Below are positions 8,267-17,483 of a stretch of DNA of 64,000 nt, piece after piece; the stretch's first letter is position 1, and each line of letters opens with the position of its first letter. The position numbers were made by a program, and so were the translations under genes. Below the pieces are notes generated by a model, which saw only the letters and a program-made list of their open reading frames with translations, was not told where the DNA came from and ran no database searches. This DNA is from Nodosilinea sp. PGN35. Lineage in GTDB: Bacteria; Cyanobacteriota; Cyanobacteriia; Phormidesmidales; Phormidesmidaceae. Location: positions 1 through 64,000 of the forward strand of contig NZ_JAQKQJ010000020.1 in assembly GCF_029109325.1 (NCBI RefSeq), written 5' to 3'.

Positions 8267-10033
8267 ATGATCAGATCAGGGTTTCGCACCGTACTTTTAG
8301 TGGCCGCCGCCGGCGTCGCCCTAGCCGCCACCGTCACCTGTAGCCAGTCCACTGAGCTAGCTACCGCTCCGTCCGCCGAGACCCAGGCGGGGCCAGCCGC
8401 ACAGGCTCGCGATCCCGAGACCCTGCGCCTGCTCTACAGCCGCTCAGCCCTCACCCTCAACCCCCACCTGGCCACCGGCTACCAAGATTTTGAGGCCGCC
8501 CGCATCGTCTACGAACCTCTGGCCAGCTACAACGAGGCTGGAGATCTGGTGCCTTTTCTGGCGGACGAAATTCCGTCCCTAGAGAATGGTGGGGTGGCCG
8601 CCGATGGCACCACCGTCACCTGGACTCTGCGCCCGGACATTACCTGGGCCGACGGTGAACCGTTTACCGCCGACGATGTGGTCTTTACCTTTGAGTTTAT
8701 TCGCAACCCGGTGGTGGCCGCCGCCACTGCCCAGTACTACGAAGGGGTAAAAAGCGTTGAGGCGATCGACAACTACACCGTTAAGATTACCTTTGCTGCT
8801 CCCACCCCCGCCTGGTCGGTGCCCTTTACCGGCCAAACCGGCCTGATCTTGCCGCGCCACATTTTTGAAGAGTTCAACGGCCCCGCCGCCCGCGATGCCC
8901 TGGCCAACCTCCAGCCCGTAGGCACCGGCCCCTACCAGGTGGTTGGATTTGAGGCCGGTACCATTATCTATGAACCCAACCCCAGCTATTGGGGCGGCCG
9001 CCCTAGTTTTAAGCGAGTGGAGCTATCCGGTGGTCTGGCCCCCTACGCAGCGGCGCGGGAGGTGCTGCAAGCGGGCACCGCCGACTTCGCCCACAACCTC
9101 CAGGTCGAAGCCGAGGCCCTCAGTCAGCTCGAAACCGACGCCAGCGGCCATATTTCCCACCTGTTTGGCTCCCAGGTGGAGCGCATCATGCTAAATTTTG
9201 CCCATCCCTTCGCCCGTACTGAAGCTGGAGAACGCTCCAGCCCTGATATTCCGCACCCCTACTTTAGCGATGTGCGGGTGCGCCAGGCCCTCAATCTGGC
9301 TATCGATCGCGACACCATTGCCAAAGAACTCTACGGCACCGCCGGTAAACCTACGGCCCAGCTGCTAGTAGCCCCCGACGACTACCAATCCCCCGAGATT
9401 GCCTACACCTACGATCTAGAGCAGGCCAAAGCCCTCCTCGACCAGGCAGGCTGGATCGACAGCAACGGCGACGGTCTGCGCGAAAAAGACGGCGTTGCCC
9501 TAGAGGTGCTGTTTCAGGCTGCCGTCAACCCGGTGCGCCAAAAGACCCAGGCTATAGTCAGCGACAGCCTGCGAGAGCTGGGGGTAGATGTGCAGATTTC
9601 CCGAGTGCGCATGGACGAGTTTTTCTCCGGTAACCCAGCGGATACCGGTAGCCTCAACCACTTCTACGCCGATATGCAGGTCTACTCCATTGGCAACGAA
9701 AGCCCAGACCCTAGCACCTACATGGGGTGGTGGACCTGCGCCAAAATTGCCTCCCAGGCCAACCAGTGGCAAGAGCCCAACAACGCCCGCTACTGCAACC
9801 CCGAGTACGATCGCCTTTGGGAAGAGGCCCGCCTTGAGCTCGATCCCGACCGTCGGGCCGAGCTGTTTCAGCAGATGAACGAACTGCTGGCTCGAGATGT
9901 AGCGGTGATTCCGGTGGTGCACCGAGCGATGACCAACGCGGTCAGCGATCGCCTCATCGACGTCGAATTTACCCCCTGGGATGCCAGCACCTGGGCCATC
10001 AAAGATTGGCGTCCCAAGCCCGCTGAACCGTAA
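8267..10033 (+). CDS. ABC transporter substrate-binding protein, peptide family (SBP_bac_5)
   Basis: A 588-residue extracytoplasmic protein of the OppA/DppA type. The order of blocks is typical: LNPHLATGYQDFEAARIVYE, then the TWTLRPDITWADGEPFTADDV signature (about residues 120-141), GTGPYQV, and VRQALNLAIDRDTIAKELYG. The N-terminal hydrophobic stretch ends in ATVTCS; a Cys is present, but Val-Thr before it is a poor lipobox, so lipidation is uncertain. No permease or ATPase gene is nearby, so this is an orphan binding protein, probably for oligopeptides or a similar ligand. Confidence 0.88.
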   Translation: MIRSGFRTVLLVAAAGVALAATVTCSQSTELATAPSAETQAGPAAQARDPETLRLLYSRSALTLNPHLATGYQDFEAARIVYEPLASYNEAGDLVPFLADEIPSLENGGVAADGTTVTWTLRPDITWADGEPFTADDVVFTFEFIRNPVVAAATAQYYEGVKSVEAIDNYTVKITFAAPTPAWSVPFTGQTGLILPRHIFEEFNGPAARDALANLQPVGTGPYQVVGFEAGTIIYEPNPSYWGGRPSFKRVELSGGLAPYAAAREVLQAGTADFAHNLQVEAEALSQLETDASGHISHLFGSQVERIMLNFAHPFARTEAGERSSPDIPHPYFSDVRVRQALNLAIDRDTIAKELYGTAGKPTAQLLVAPDDYQSPEIAYTYDLEQAKALLDQAGWIDSNGDGLREKDGVALEVLFQAAVNPVRQKTQAIVSDSLRELGVDVQISRVRMDEFFSGNPADTGSLNHFYADMQVYSIGNESPDPSTYMGWWTCAKIASQANQWQEPNNARYCNPEYDRLWEEARLELDPDRRAELFQQMNELLARDVAVIPVVHRAMTNAVSDRLIDVEFTPWDASTWAIKDWRPKPAEP

Positions 10034-10197
10034 CCTCAAAAAGCGCGATCGCCCTGCTCAAAGGCCTCGCCAGGGCCAGGGTTTTGCGGCACCTCGGCGG
10101 TGCGCAGCGTCTGACAAAGCTCAAGGTTTTATGGCAAATGTGTGGTTTTCTGGTCTGGCCAGGGCAAAATGGGTATCTGTAACCATCGACCATTCCT

Positions 10198-10980
10198 ATG
10201 ACCTCTGAACCCGCTGTTACCAGTCCGGTGATATCTCCCCTAGCTGCGATCGCCCTCAAGGTAGCCGGTGCCATCGCCATTTTGTCAGCCCTGCTCGACT
10301 TTCTCATTCTGCTGATTCCGCCCAACCTCACTAACGTGCAGTGGCAGCTGGCAACCACCACCCAGCTTGTCGATCGCGGCATTGTGCCCCTGGTGGGCAT
10401 GGCCCTGCTGCTCACCGGGTTTTGGCTCGACAGCTCCATTGGTAAAGTGGCTCGGCGCAAGAGCCTGACCGCTGACCTGCGGTTTTGGGTCTGTGCCCTG
10501 GCCAGCCTGCTGGGGCTGGTCTATCTGCTGCTCACCCTGCTGCACCTCAACGCCGTGCGCCTCTCTAGCCAGTCGGCCCTGGCCCAGGTCAGCACCGAAG
10601 CTGGCGAAGCTGCCACCCAGCTACAGCAGCGCCTGTCTACCGAGCTGAGCCAGCAGCAAAATCAGCTGGGGGCACTGCTCCAGAACGAGGAGCTTTTGGC
10701 CCAGGCGATTCAAAGCGGGCAGCTGCCCCCCGACATTCAGCAGTACCGCGATGACCCAGAGGGGCTCACCCAATTTTTGCAGCAGCGGGCCGACCAGGCC
10801 CAGCAGCAGATCGAAACCGAAATTGGTACCCGCCGAGCCGAAGCCGAGCGCCAGGTCAGAATTGAAGCCTGGCGCTCGGGCATTCGCATCTCCGTCATTA
10901 GTCTACTGCTGGCGGCAGGCTACTCTATGATCGGTTGGCTAGGGCTGCGGCGACTGCTCTCCCTCACCCGGGCCGCTTAG
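10198..10980 (+). CDS. HpsJ-like membrane protein
   Basis: A 260-residue membrane protein with hydrophobic segments near residues 20-42, 60-80, 95-120 and 232-255 and a Gln/Glu-rich coiled-coil loop between the third and fourth (about 125-225). This layout, with LDFLILLIPPNLTNVQWQL at the first segment, fits the HpsJ family linked in Nostoc to hormogonium polysaccharide secretion. No other hps genes are in the window, so a role in polysaccharide export or gliding is an inference. The stop codon lies in a small TAGGGG/CCCCTA hairpin (10978-10994). Confidence 0.7.
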   Translation: MTSEPAVTSPVISPLAAIALKVAGAIAILSALLDFLILLIPPNLTNVQWQLATTTQLVDRGIVPLVGMALLLTGFWLDSSIGKVARRKSLTADLRFWVCALASLLGLVYLLLTLLHLNAVRLSSQSALAQVSTEAGEAATQLQQRLSTELSQQQNQLGALLQNEELLAQAIQSGQLPPDIQQYRDDPEGLTQFLQQRADQAQQQIETEIGTRRAEAERQVRIEAWRSGIRISVISLLLAAGYSMIGWLGLRRLLSLTRAA

Positions 10981-11020
10981 GGGGCTGTCCCCTAGGCACT
11001 TTAGGCTTGGAAAAACGGGC

Positions 11021-11851
11021 CTAGCCAAGGGCCTGCATCATAGCTTGCTGAGCTACGGTCTGGTAGATCTCCTTGAGGTGCCCCATCACCACGGGCGCAT
11101 CGTCAGGGGGCAGCGGTATTTTACCCAATACATCCAGCACCGTAGTTTCGGCGGGGGTAATCACCACCAGGTCTGGATCTAAGGGCTCGGTATAGGCCCA
11201 AAATTGGCATAGATCGAGTTGATTTGTGGCCACGTTGGGTTCTGGCGGCAGGCCCGACTCGTCGCTGGGGTCAAGCGATGCAGCCGGAGCGGCGGTACTC
11301 TGCCGTCGCTGCCGGAGCGCCTCCAAAATGCTGTCGCGACTGCGACCCCTGAGCTGAAACAGCACGAAGGGATCTTCCCGAAAGAAATCCCCCAGCTGGT
11401 AGTACACCGCTGCAATGTGCTTACAGGGATTTTTAGGGTCAGGGCAGCTGCATTTAGAATGTACCTCTGACAGATTGAACGGGTAGAGGCTGAGCCCGTT
11501 GGCGGTAAACACCGCTTCAATTTCAGCCGGCATCTCCCCCGCTAGCAGCTGAGCCGAATAGATGGCCTGCTCTGAGAGCGAGTCAATGACGTAGTTCCAG
11601 TCTTCGTCACTAAAGGCATCGAGCCAGATAGAAAGCTTGTAGGGTTCTTCGGCAGTGCCCTGCACCAGAGCCGTTACCTTAGATCCCTTGTACTCCAGAC
11701 TGAGAATGTGGCCCTCTCGCGCATAGATACGCCCTCGCTCCAGGCGTTTTTTAAAGCGGTAGGTATTCAATAACTCCACCCAGCGCTGCACCCACCAGGC
11801 CTCATCTTCCAGGGCGTAGGCAGAATTTGAGGCAGACGCGTAGGCGGTCAT
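11021..11851 (-). CDS. SWIM zinc-finger protein
   Basis: A 276-residue protein with a clear SWIM motif CxCx6CxH: Cys134, Cys136, Cys143 and His145 in the segment SKCSCPDPKNPCKH. SWIM domains bind zinc and usually mediate DNA or protein contact. The N-terminal 110 residues (RIYAREGHILSLEYKGSKV...) resemble the strand-rich part that precedes SWIM in bacterial proteins often encoded near SNF2 helicases. No helicase is adjacent here. Its partner is unknown. It is convergent with the HpsJ-like gene. Confidence 0.85.
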   Translation of the reverse strand: MTAYASASNSAYALEDEAWWVQRWVELLNTYRFKKRLERGRIYAREGHILSLEYKGSKVTALVQGTAEEPYKLSIWLDAFSDEDWNYVIDSLSEQAIYSAQLLAGEMPAEIEAVFTANGLSLYPFNLSEVHSKCSCPDPKNPCKHIAAVYYQLGDFFREDPFVLFQLRGRSRDSILEALRQRRQSTAAPAASLDPSDESGLPPEPNVATNQLDLCQFWAYTEPLDPDLVVITPAETTVLDVLGKIPLPPDDAPVVMGHLKEIYQTVAQQAMMQALG

Positions 11852-12061
11852 AGCAGGGAAATGTGATTGGGGTATCTGTTCATATTAAGGCCGAGGGGTG
11901 GGCCTCGCAGACTTAATTCAGGAACTCCATTGGCAGGGGCACCGCTGGCGGCAGTTCCCCACTGCCAGGCCCAACGAGCGAGGTTTTAGTCACTCTCTAA
12001 CGCCTACAGCCATGCCTACTGTCCTGGGAAAAGCGCGGACGGCAGGCATGGCAACAGCCCA

Positions 12062-13450
12062 TTAGCGGCCAATACCCAAGTATTGGAAGCCAGCTCGCAC
12101 CATAACTTCGCGATCGAGGAAGTTGCGGCCATCGATGAGGATGGGGCTGTTCATCCGCTGAGCCATAGCGGCGTAGTCGAGATCTCTAAACTGTTGCCAG
12201 TCAGTCACTAAGACTAGAGCGTCGCAGTTGTCGGCCAGGTGGGAGGCATCGGTCTCAACGATAACGCCCGTGAGCCCGTGGCGCAGCCCACTCTGGGAGA
12301 CAATGGGATCGTAGGCCTTAACCTTGGCCCCCAGGCGGTTGAGCTGCTCGATCAAAATCAAGGCTGGCGCATCGCGCATGTCGTCGGTGTCAGGCTTAAA
12401 GGTGAGCCCCAGCAGGCCAACGGTTTTGCCCTTGAGAATTTTGAGCACTTGCTGAAGTTTTTCAAGGGTAATTTGGCGCTGGCGGTTGTTGACCTCAACG
12501 GCAGCCTTGAGCAGCTGGGCTTCGTAGCCGTAGTCATCGGCAGTGTGAATCAGGGCCGACACATCCTTGGGGAAGCACGACCCGCCCCAGCCAATACCCG
12601 CCTGCAAAAACTTCTTGCCGATGCGAGAGTCGAGGCCAATGCCCTGAGCTACCTGAGTAACATCGGCCCCAACCCGATCGCAGATGTTAGCGACTTCGTT
12701 GATAAAACTAATCTTGGTAGCCAGGAAGGCATTGGAGGCGTATTTGACCATTTCAGCCGAGCTCAGATCCGTGACCAGTACGGGCACCGGAGCAGCGCTG
12801 GGATCTTCGGCAAAGCGTCGTTCTACGATCGGCGTGTAGAGTTCCTTCATCATAGCGATCGCGCGGGGGCTGTTGCTGCCCAACACAATGCGATCGGGGT
12901 TAAAGGTGTCATAGACCGCCGAACCTTCCCGTAAAAACTCCGGGTTGCTGACAACATCAAAGTCGGCGATCATCTCTGGGTGAGTGGTCTCAGGAATTCC
13001 CCCAGCGGGCACCGGCACCGACTGGCGCTCAGCCACCCCGTCCAGCACAATCATGCGCACCCAATCTCCCGAGCCAATCGGTACCGTAGATTTGTTCACA
13101 ATGACTTTATAGCCACCGTTTAAGTGGTTGCCAATGCCCCTGGCCACCGCCTCTACGTAGCGCGTATCGCTCTCGCCCGTTGGCAGTGCTGGGGTGCCCA
13201 CTGCAATAAAGAGAATATCGCCGTGCTCAACACCAGCCTTCAAATCGGTAGAAAAGTGCAGATGGCCTGCTGCCATTGACGACTTCATAATTTCAGAGAG
13301 GCCTGGCTCAAAAATGGGCGACTGCCCCGACTGCATGAGCTTAACCTTTTCCTCATTGACGTCAATACACACTACGTCGTGGCCCACATTAGCCAGGCAC
13401 ACACCGGTCACCAGACCTACATAGCCAGTACCAATCACACATACACGCAT
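12062..13450 (-). CDS. ugd: UDP-glucose 6-dehydrogenase
   Basis: A 462-residue NAD-dependent dehydrogenase that oxidises UDP-glucose to UDP-glucuronate in the cytosol. The N-terminal Rossmann motif GTGYVG is at residues 7-12, and the catalytic cysteine is in GWGGSCFPKD (Cys292). The length is normal for the family. It lies 108 bp downstream of uxs on the same strand, which makes a likely two-gene unit giving UDP-glucuronate and then UDP-xylose for exopolysaccharide or glycan synthesis. The third enzyme-like gene of this chemistry in the window is the epimerase at 63505. Confidence 0.95.
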   Translation of the reverse strand: MRVCVIGTGYVGLVTGVCLANVGHDVVCIDVNEEKVKLMQSGQSPIFEPGLSEIMKSSMAAGHLHFSTDLKAGVEHGDILFIAVGTPALPTGESDTRYVEAVARGIGNHLNGGYKVIVNKSTVPIGSGDWVRMIVLDGVAERQSVPVPAGGIPETTHPEMIADFDVVSNPEFLREGSAVYDTFNPDRIVLGSNSPRAIAMMKELYTPIVERRFAEDPSAAPVPVLVTDLSSAEMVKYASNAFLATKISFINEVANICDRVGADVTQVAQGIGLDSRIGKKFLQAGIGWGGSCFPKDVSALIHTADDYGYEAQLLKAAVEVNNRQRQITLEKLQQVLKILKGKTVGLLGLTFKPDTDDMRDAPALILIEQLNRLGAKVKAYDPIVSQSGLRHGLTGVIVETDASHLADNCDALVLVTDWQQFRDLDYAAMAQRMNSPILIDGRNFLDREVMVRAGFQYLGIGR

Positions 13451-13558
13451 AGAAAATATCCCTTACTTTATGGACTATCGATAGCCGAACGGCACGCCAA
13501 CTCTCCTCACCCTTGCATAGCTCCAGGGCCACACCCGGCTATGGCCCACCTGACAACG

Positions 13559-14536
13559 CTAGCCACCCACCGATTGCAGTGTCGATGGCGTAGCCTGCGT
13601 TGTTCCTGAGGAGTTCAGACGACTGCGAAAATCTTCGACTGTAAGCCGGAGTCCTTCCTGCAGAGGCACCGTCGGCCCCCAGCCGAGAAACGTCTCAGCC
13701 CGAGTAATATCGGGTTTGCGACGCTGTGGATCATCCTGGGGCAGAGGCTTGAAGATCAAGTCAGCATCAGGATTCACCATAGACTGAACCGCTTGAGCCA
13801 GCTGTAAAATGGTGTACTCATCGGGATTGCCCAGGTTGACCGGGCCGATGTAATCACCATTCATCAGGCGTATTAGACCGTCTACCAGATCGGACACATA
13901 GCAAAAACTTCGCGTCTGAGCACCACTGCCATAGATCGTCAGCGGAATGCCCTGGAGGGCTTGAACAACAAAATTGCTGACAACTCGGCCATCGTTTTCG
14001 AGCATGCGGGGGCCGTAGGTATTGAAAATCCTGGCCACTCGAATATCGACATTGTTTTGGCGGTGATAGTCGAAGGCCAAAGTCTCCGCAACCCGCTTGC
14101 CCTCGTCATAGCAGCTGCGAATACCGATGGGGTTGACGTTGCCTCGGTAGTCTTCGGTTTGGGGGTGCACCTCGGGGTCGCCGTACACCTCTGAGGTCGA
14201 GGCCAGCAGAAAGCGAGCTTTGACGCGCTTTGCTAGCCCCAGCATGTTGAGGGTGCCCATAACATTGGTCTTGATGGTCTTAACCGGGTTGTACTGGTAA
14301 TGCACCGGAGAAGCTGGACAGGCCAGATGGTATATCTGGTCAACCTCCAACCGAATGGGTTCGGTGACATCGTGGCGGATCACCTCAAAATAGGGATGCT
14401 CGAGCCAGTGCAGTAAGTTGTGCCGGTGACCTGTGTAGAAATTATCTAAACAGATAACTTCATGCCCCTCAGTCATCAGGCGATCAATTAAGTGGGAGCC
14501 AATAAACCCGGCTCCGCCGGTTACAAGAATTCTCAT
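13559..14536 (-). CDS. uxs: UDP-glucuronate decarboxylase (UDP-xylose synthase)
   Basis: A 325-residue short-chain dehydrogenase/epimerase-type enzyme that converts UDP-glucuronate to UDP-xylose using bound NAD. It has GGAGFIG at 7-13, STSEVYGDP near 113-121, and the catalytic Tyr143/Lys147 pair in SCYDEGK. ARIFNTYGPRM and a segment SNFVVQALQGIPLTIYGSG match UXS enzymes closely. The ATG start is obvious. It is the first gene of the probable uxs-ugd unit. Confidence 0.93.
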   Translation of the reverse strand: MRILVTGGAGFIGSHLIDRLMTEGHEVICLDNFYTGHRHNLLHWLEHPYFEVIRHDVTEPIRLEVDQIYHLACPASPVHYQYNPVKTIKTNVMGTLNMLGLAKRVKARFLLASTSEVYGDPEVHPQTEDYRGNVNPIGIRSCYDEGKRVAETLAFDYHRQNNVDIRVARIFNTYGPRMLENDGRVVSNFVVQALQGIPLTIYGSGAQTRSFCYVSDLVDGLIRLMNGDYIGPVNLGNPDEYTILQLAQAVQSMVNPDADLIFKPLPQDDPQRRKPDITRAETFLGWGPTVPLQEGLRLTVEDFRSRLNSSGTTQATPSTLQSVGG

Positions 14537-14739
14537 GGACCATTAACCCGAGAGAGATTTATAAACTGATAGGGTCGCAGCATCTGTCAACCTTACGTTG
14601 CCTAGGGTAAAGTATCCGGACACCACCACTCTGCTGCTTCAATTTTGACTGGTTTACTAATACTGTATGAAGTTCCTGCCCTTAAGAGCCACCTTTAGGG
14701 TGCCCTTACCCGTCGTGATTGCCCAATTTTAGCCGTCCT

Positions 14740-15147
14740 ATGGTTGGTGACGATCATTGCCATCTTTTTGTTTACGGCACGCTTAAGCCTGGGGAAAGAG
14801 CGTTTGCCAGGCTCTGCGAACCTTTTGCGATCGCAGCCCAAGCCGCTCAAACTAGGGGGCGGCTCTATCACTTACCCCTAGGCTACCCAGCTATGACCCT
14901 AGAACTCGGCTGGGTACGGGGAGTTTTGCTGACTTTTCCCAGTGCCCAGAGCCTAACCGCTATTGACGCCTTTGAGGAGTACTATCCGGATTGCCCCGAG
15001 ACCAGCGAGTATCAGCGCAGGTTGCACCCGGTCTACGATCTTGACCAGCTCTGTCTGGGGCTAGCCTGGGCATACACCATGGATCTAGACCGGGTGCATC
15101 GTTTGAGGGGAAGATGGCTGCCCCAGGGCCACTGGGCAGAGTTCTAA
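14740..15147 (+). CDS. Gamma-glutamylcyclotransferase-like (AIG2/GGCT) protein
   Basis: A 135-residue protein. FVYGTLKPGE near the N-terminus is the substrate-loop signature of the GGCT fold; GRLYHLPLGYPAM and DAFEEYYPD follow, with a glutamate in the position usually used as catalytic acid. These enzymes release 5-oxoproline from gamma-glutamyl amines, but the exact substrate here is unknown. The open frame extends upstream to a TTG at 14719; the ATG at 14740 is preferred. It is divergent from uxs. Confidence 0.85.
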   Translation: MVGDDHCHLFVYGTLKPGERAFARLCEPFAIAAQAAQTRGRLYHLPLGYPAMTLELGWVRGVLLTFPSAQSLTAIDAFEEYYPDCPETSEYQRRLHPVYDLDQLCLGLAWAYTMDLDRVHRLRGRWLPQGHWAEF

Positions 15148-15395
15148 ATTACAGGAGCCAGTTCGGTTGAGACAGTGTCTCTGCAACGTTCAAACGTATA
15201 ACGCAGGGGTGTGGATCTCTTGATAAGAGGACTATGGCTATAACAACGGCTGTGGAATTTCCTGGGAGCCAGGGATAAATAGCGCAGATAGCCGTTCCGC
15301 TGTCGATGGTTAGGCATTTTGCCTCAACCCACAAAATCTGATCGCCATGGAGGTCCTAGTGTTCAGTCAAAAAAATGGCGGGCAATGGGACTTAG
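15148..15395. other. Intergenic DNA, no gene seen
   Basis: The left part of a 438-bp gap between the GGCT gene and the porin cluster. The only notable element is CGTTCAAACGT at 15187-15197, a short sequence repeated elsewhere in the window. A long inverted repeat and the porin terminator occupy the right part and are listed separately. Confidence 0.6.
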
Positions 15396-15445
15396 GGTAA
15401 ACGGTTCACAACTCGCCTTAAGCCGCTTATCGTGAACCGTTTACC
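15396..15445. repeat. Perfect 14-bp inverted repeat, 22-nt loop
   Basis: GGTAAACGGTTCAC at 15396-15409 is exactly complemented by GTGAACCGTTTACC at 15432-15445. The loop itself carries CTTAAG. There is no T run, so it is less likely to be a terminator than an operator or a structured RNA or DNA element. Confidence 0.8.
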
Positions 15446-15509
15446 GCAACCGTCAACCCGCTAACCCGTCACATTTAACTTGACTGACTCCTAGGCCTGA
15501 GCGCAACAA

Positions 15510-15540
15510 AAGGCTCTGCCCAGTGATTGGGCAGAGCCTT
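15510..15540 (-). terminator. Rho-independent terminator of porin 1
   Basis: A perfect 13-bp stem (AAGGCTCTGCCCA / TGGGCAGAGCCTT) with a 5-nt loop. On the minus strand it is followed by TTGTTG, after a stem that already ends in TT. It lies 46 bp beyond the stop of the first porin gene. Confidence 0.85.
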
Positions 15541-15585
15541 GCAGCTAGTTAACTCTAGCTAGACTATTAGGTTATGGTAAACAAC

Positions 15586-17076
15586 CTAGAAGCGGAAGGT
15601 GGCACGCAGAGCGCCCCAGAACCCGGTGTTATCGCCAGCACCGGCAACGTTGGCGTCACCGTAGATCACTGCGGGAGTGATGGTCAGGAACTGGTTGAAG
15701 GGAATCTCGTAGTAGCCCTCAATGATGAAGGGGTTGTCAGAGTAACCCGCTAGCTGAGGCAGTTGGCCACCGTAGATGCCCAGTTGGGTACCTTCAGCGA
15801 GGAAGTTGTTGAAGCCCAAACCAGCCGTCCAGCTGAAGTCATTGCCACCGTTGAAGGTCTGGTAAGCCCCATGGCCAGCGATGAAGAAACCGCCGAAGTC
15901 AAGGTTGATTAGACCAGCAAAGGTGTCAGTGGCCCCAGGAGCAGCGGCAGTGCCGAGCCCATCTACTGCAAAGGCAGCGGACTGATCATTGTGCATGTAC
16001 ACAAGACCCAGATCCAGGAAGCCATCGCTCAAGAAGCTGAGCTGAGCAATGTAGCTCTGGCTGGTAGCGGCAAAGAGACCCACGGAAGGATCGAAGGCAC
16101 CGGGGCCACCAGCGGTGTAACCGGCATCAAGGACGATGTTGTCAGTCAGGGCAAAGCTCAGACCAACACCAGCGCCGTTAGAGCTGCTGCCGCCCACATC
16201 GTAGAACTGAGGGCCAGAGGCATCAGCAACACCGGGGCCGTCGAAGGGCACGATGGTGCTGGTTACCCAGTCATCGCCCTGGAGACCACGGGCCGAAGCG
16301 GTCACGGTGAGACGGCTGCCGACGGGGAACTGGTAGTAGAAGTCGTCCACACCAACGTTGTAGTTGGGGCCGCTGTTACCGGCGTTGGCAAGACCGCCTA
16401 GGGGGTTGATAGCATTGCCGTTGCCAGATTGCAGACGAACGCGCAGGCGATCGTTACCGGTGAAGCTGCTGTCAAAGTTCAGGCGAGCGCGAGCGGCAAC
16501 GCTGGTGCTGCTCTCAGCGGGGAACAGGGCAGAAGCGTCCAGAGTGTCAAAGGGGGTGACCAGCTGCATGTCCACTTGACCAGCCAGCTTGGTGGTGGTG
16601 GAGAACTGCTGCGCCCGGAGGGTAGCGGTTTCAGCTTCCAGGGCGTCAACTCGACCGCGGAGGGTGGCGAGTTCAGCCTGGAATTCTTCTTGCAGGCGGC
16701 GGATGGTGGCCAGGTCATCGGGGTTGATGCCGGACTGGGCGATCAGGGTGGCGATGACGTCTAGGCAGGCGTTGAGACCGGCGGCAAACTCAAAGCGAGT
16801 CATGCTGCGCTGACCGCGGAAGGTGCGGTCGGGGTAGCCCTGAATACAGCCGTAGTTTTCAACCAGGCTTTGGAGCGCCTGGAAGGCCCAGTCGGAGGGC
16901 AGGACGTCGGTCAGTTCTGACACGCTGGTGATCTGAGCCAGCTGCACTGAGTCTTGTTCGAAATTGCTGACCTGGGGGGTCGCAGCGTCAGCCGCGATCG
17001 CACTGCCAGAGACGGCCACCGCTGCACCCAGGGCAGCGGGCACAGCCAGCAAAGCTTGCCAAAATAACTTAGCCAT
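15586..17076 (-). CDS. SLH-domain outer-membrane porin (iron uptake porin type), copy 1
   Basis: A 496-residue outer-membrane protein. It has a signal peptide (VPAALGAAVAVSGSAIAADA), one SLH domain at about residues 55-105 (VLPSDWAFQALQSLVENYGC, TRFEFAAGL) that anchors to peptidoglycan, a short coiled coil at about 125-155, then an OprB-like beta-barrel ending in the aromatic FRF. Such cyanobacterial porins carry inorganic ions and some are linked to iron uptake; the cargo of this one is unknown. The start is the ATG at 17076 with GAGGAG upstream; the GTG 18 bp earlier lies inside that ribosome site. It is the last of three tandem paralogues. Confidence 0.93.
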   Translation of the reverse strand: MAKLFWQALLAVPAALGAAVAVSGSAIAADAATPQVSNFEQDSVQLAQITSVSELTDVLPSDWAFQALQSLVENYGCIQGYPDRTFRGQRSMTRFEFAAGLNACLDVIATLIAQSGINPDDLATIRRLQEEFQAELATLRGRVDALEAETATLRAQQFSTTTKLAGQVDMQLVTPFDTLDASALFPAESSTSVAARARLNFDSSFTGNDRLRVRLQSGNGNAINPLGGLANAGNSGPNYNVGVDDFYYQFPVGSRLTVTASARGLQGDDWVTSTIVPFDGPGVADASGPQFYDVGGSSSNGAGVGLSFALTDNIVLDAGYTAGGPGAFDPSVGLFAATSQSYIAQLSFLSDGFLDLGLVYMHNDQSAAFAVDGLGTAAAPGATDTFAGLINLDFGGFFIAGHGAYQTFNGGNDFSWTAGLGFNNFLAEGTQLGIYGGQLPQLAGYSDNPFIIEGYYEIPFNQFLTITPAVIYGDANVAGAGDNTGFWGALRATFRF

Positions 17077-17430
17077 TCGGTATTTTCTCCTCACACCTTA
17101 TTCAAGGCTTATTGTGTACCTACCAGCAGGGTTGGCAGAACCATCCCTATCGACAAGGCGCTTACCTGGCTCTATGACAAGCCAAGGCAGCTTAACCTTA
17201 CGTACATCCAAAACCAACAATAGCAGATATGCTCTGTGTCGGCTAGATAAGTTTGGCCATTTGACCAGATTCACCTTACCGGCACTGAGACGCTAGCTGC
17301 TAACCTAAGGTTCCCAAATTTTGGAGTGAGTTGACTCCGATGGCAATATATGGGGTAAAAGGCCGATATTCCGGACTGTTTGTCTATTAATCAGTCGATA
17401 ATTCGAGCCCAGTCAGAGGATAGATGGAGT
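17077..17430. promoter_or_regulatory. Spacer upstream of porin 1
   Basis: About 350 bp with no supported gene. It must hold the porin 1 promoter and leader. The ribosome-site segment next to the start (GGTGTGAGGAGAAAATACC on the minus strand) is identical to that of porin 2, but beyond about 17 bp further upstream the two leaders are unrelated, so each gene probably has its own promoter. Confidence 0.5.
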
Positions 17431-17463
17431 GGGCTCTGTGGCGAATCAAAAACCACAGAGCCC
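17431..17463 (-). terminator. Hairpin downstream of porin 2
   Basis: A perfect 11-bp stem GGGCTCTGTGG / CCACAGAGCCC with an A-rich 11-nt loop, 20 bp past the porin 2 stop. There is no T run after the stem on the minus strand. It is probably a terminator or 3' stabiliser, in the same position as those of the other two porins. Confidence 0.65.
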
Positions 17464-17483
17464 CAGCTTAGTAGGTCAGGCTA

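Noticed and set aside
14615..14620. Perfect TCCGGA (DIF-like) about 120 bp upstream of the GGCT-like gene
   Set aside because: A 6-mer is expected by chance in 64 kb, and no matching -10 element lies at the right distance.
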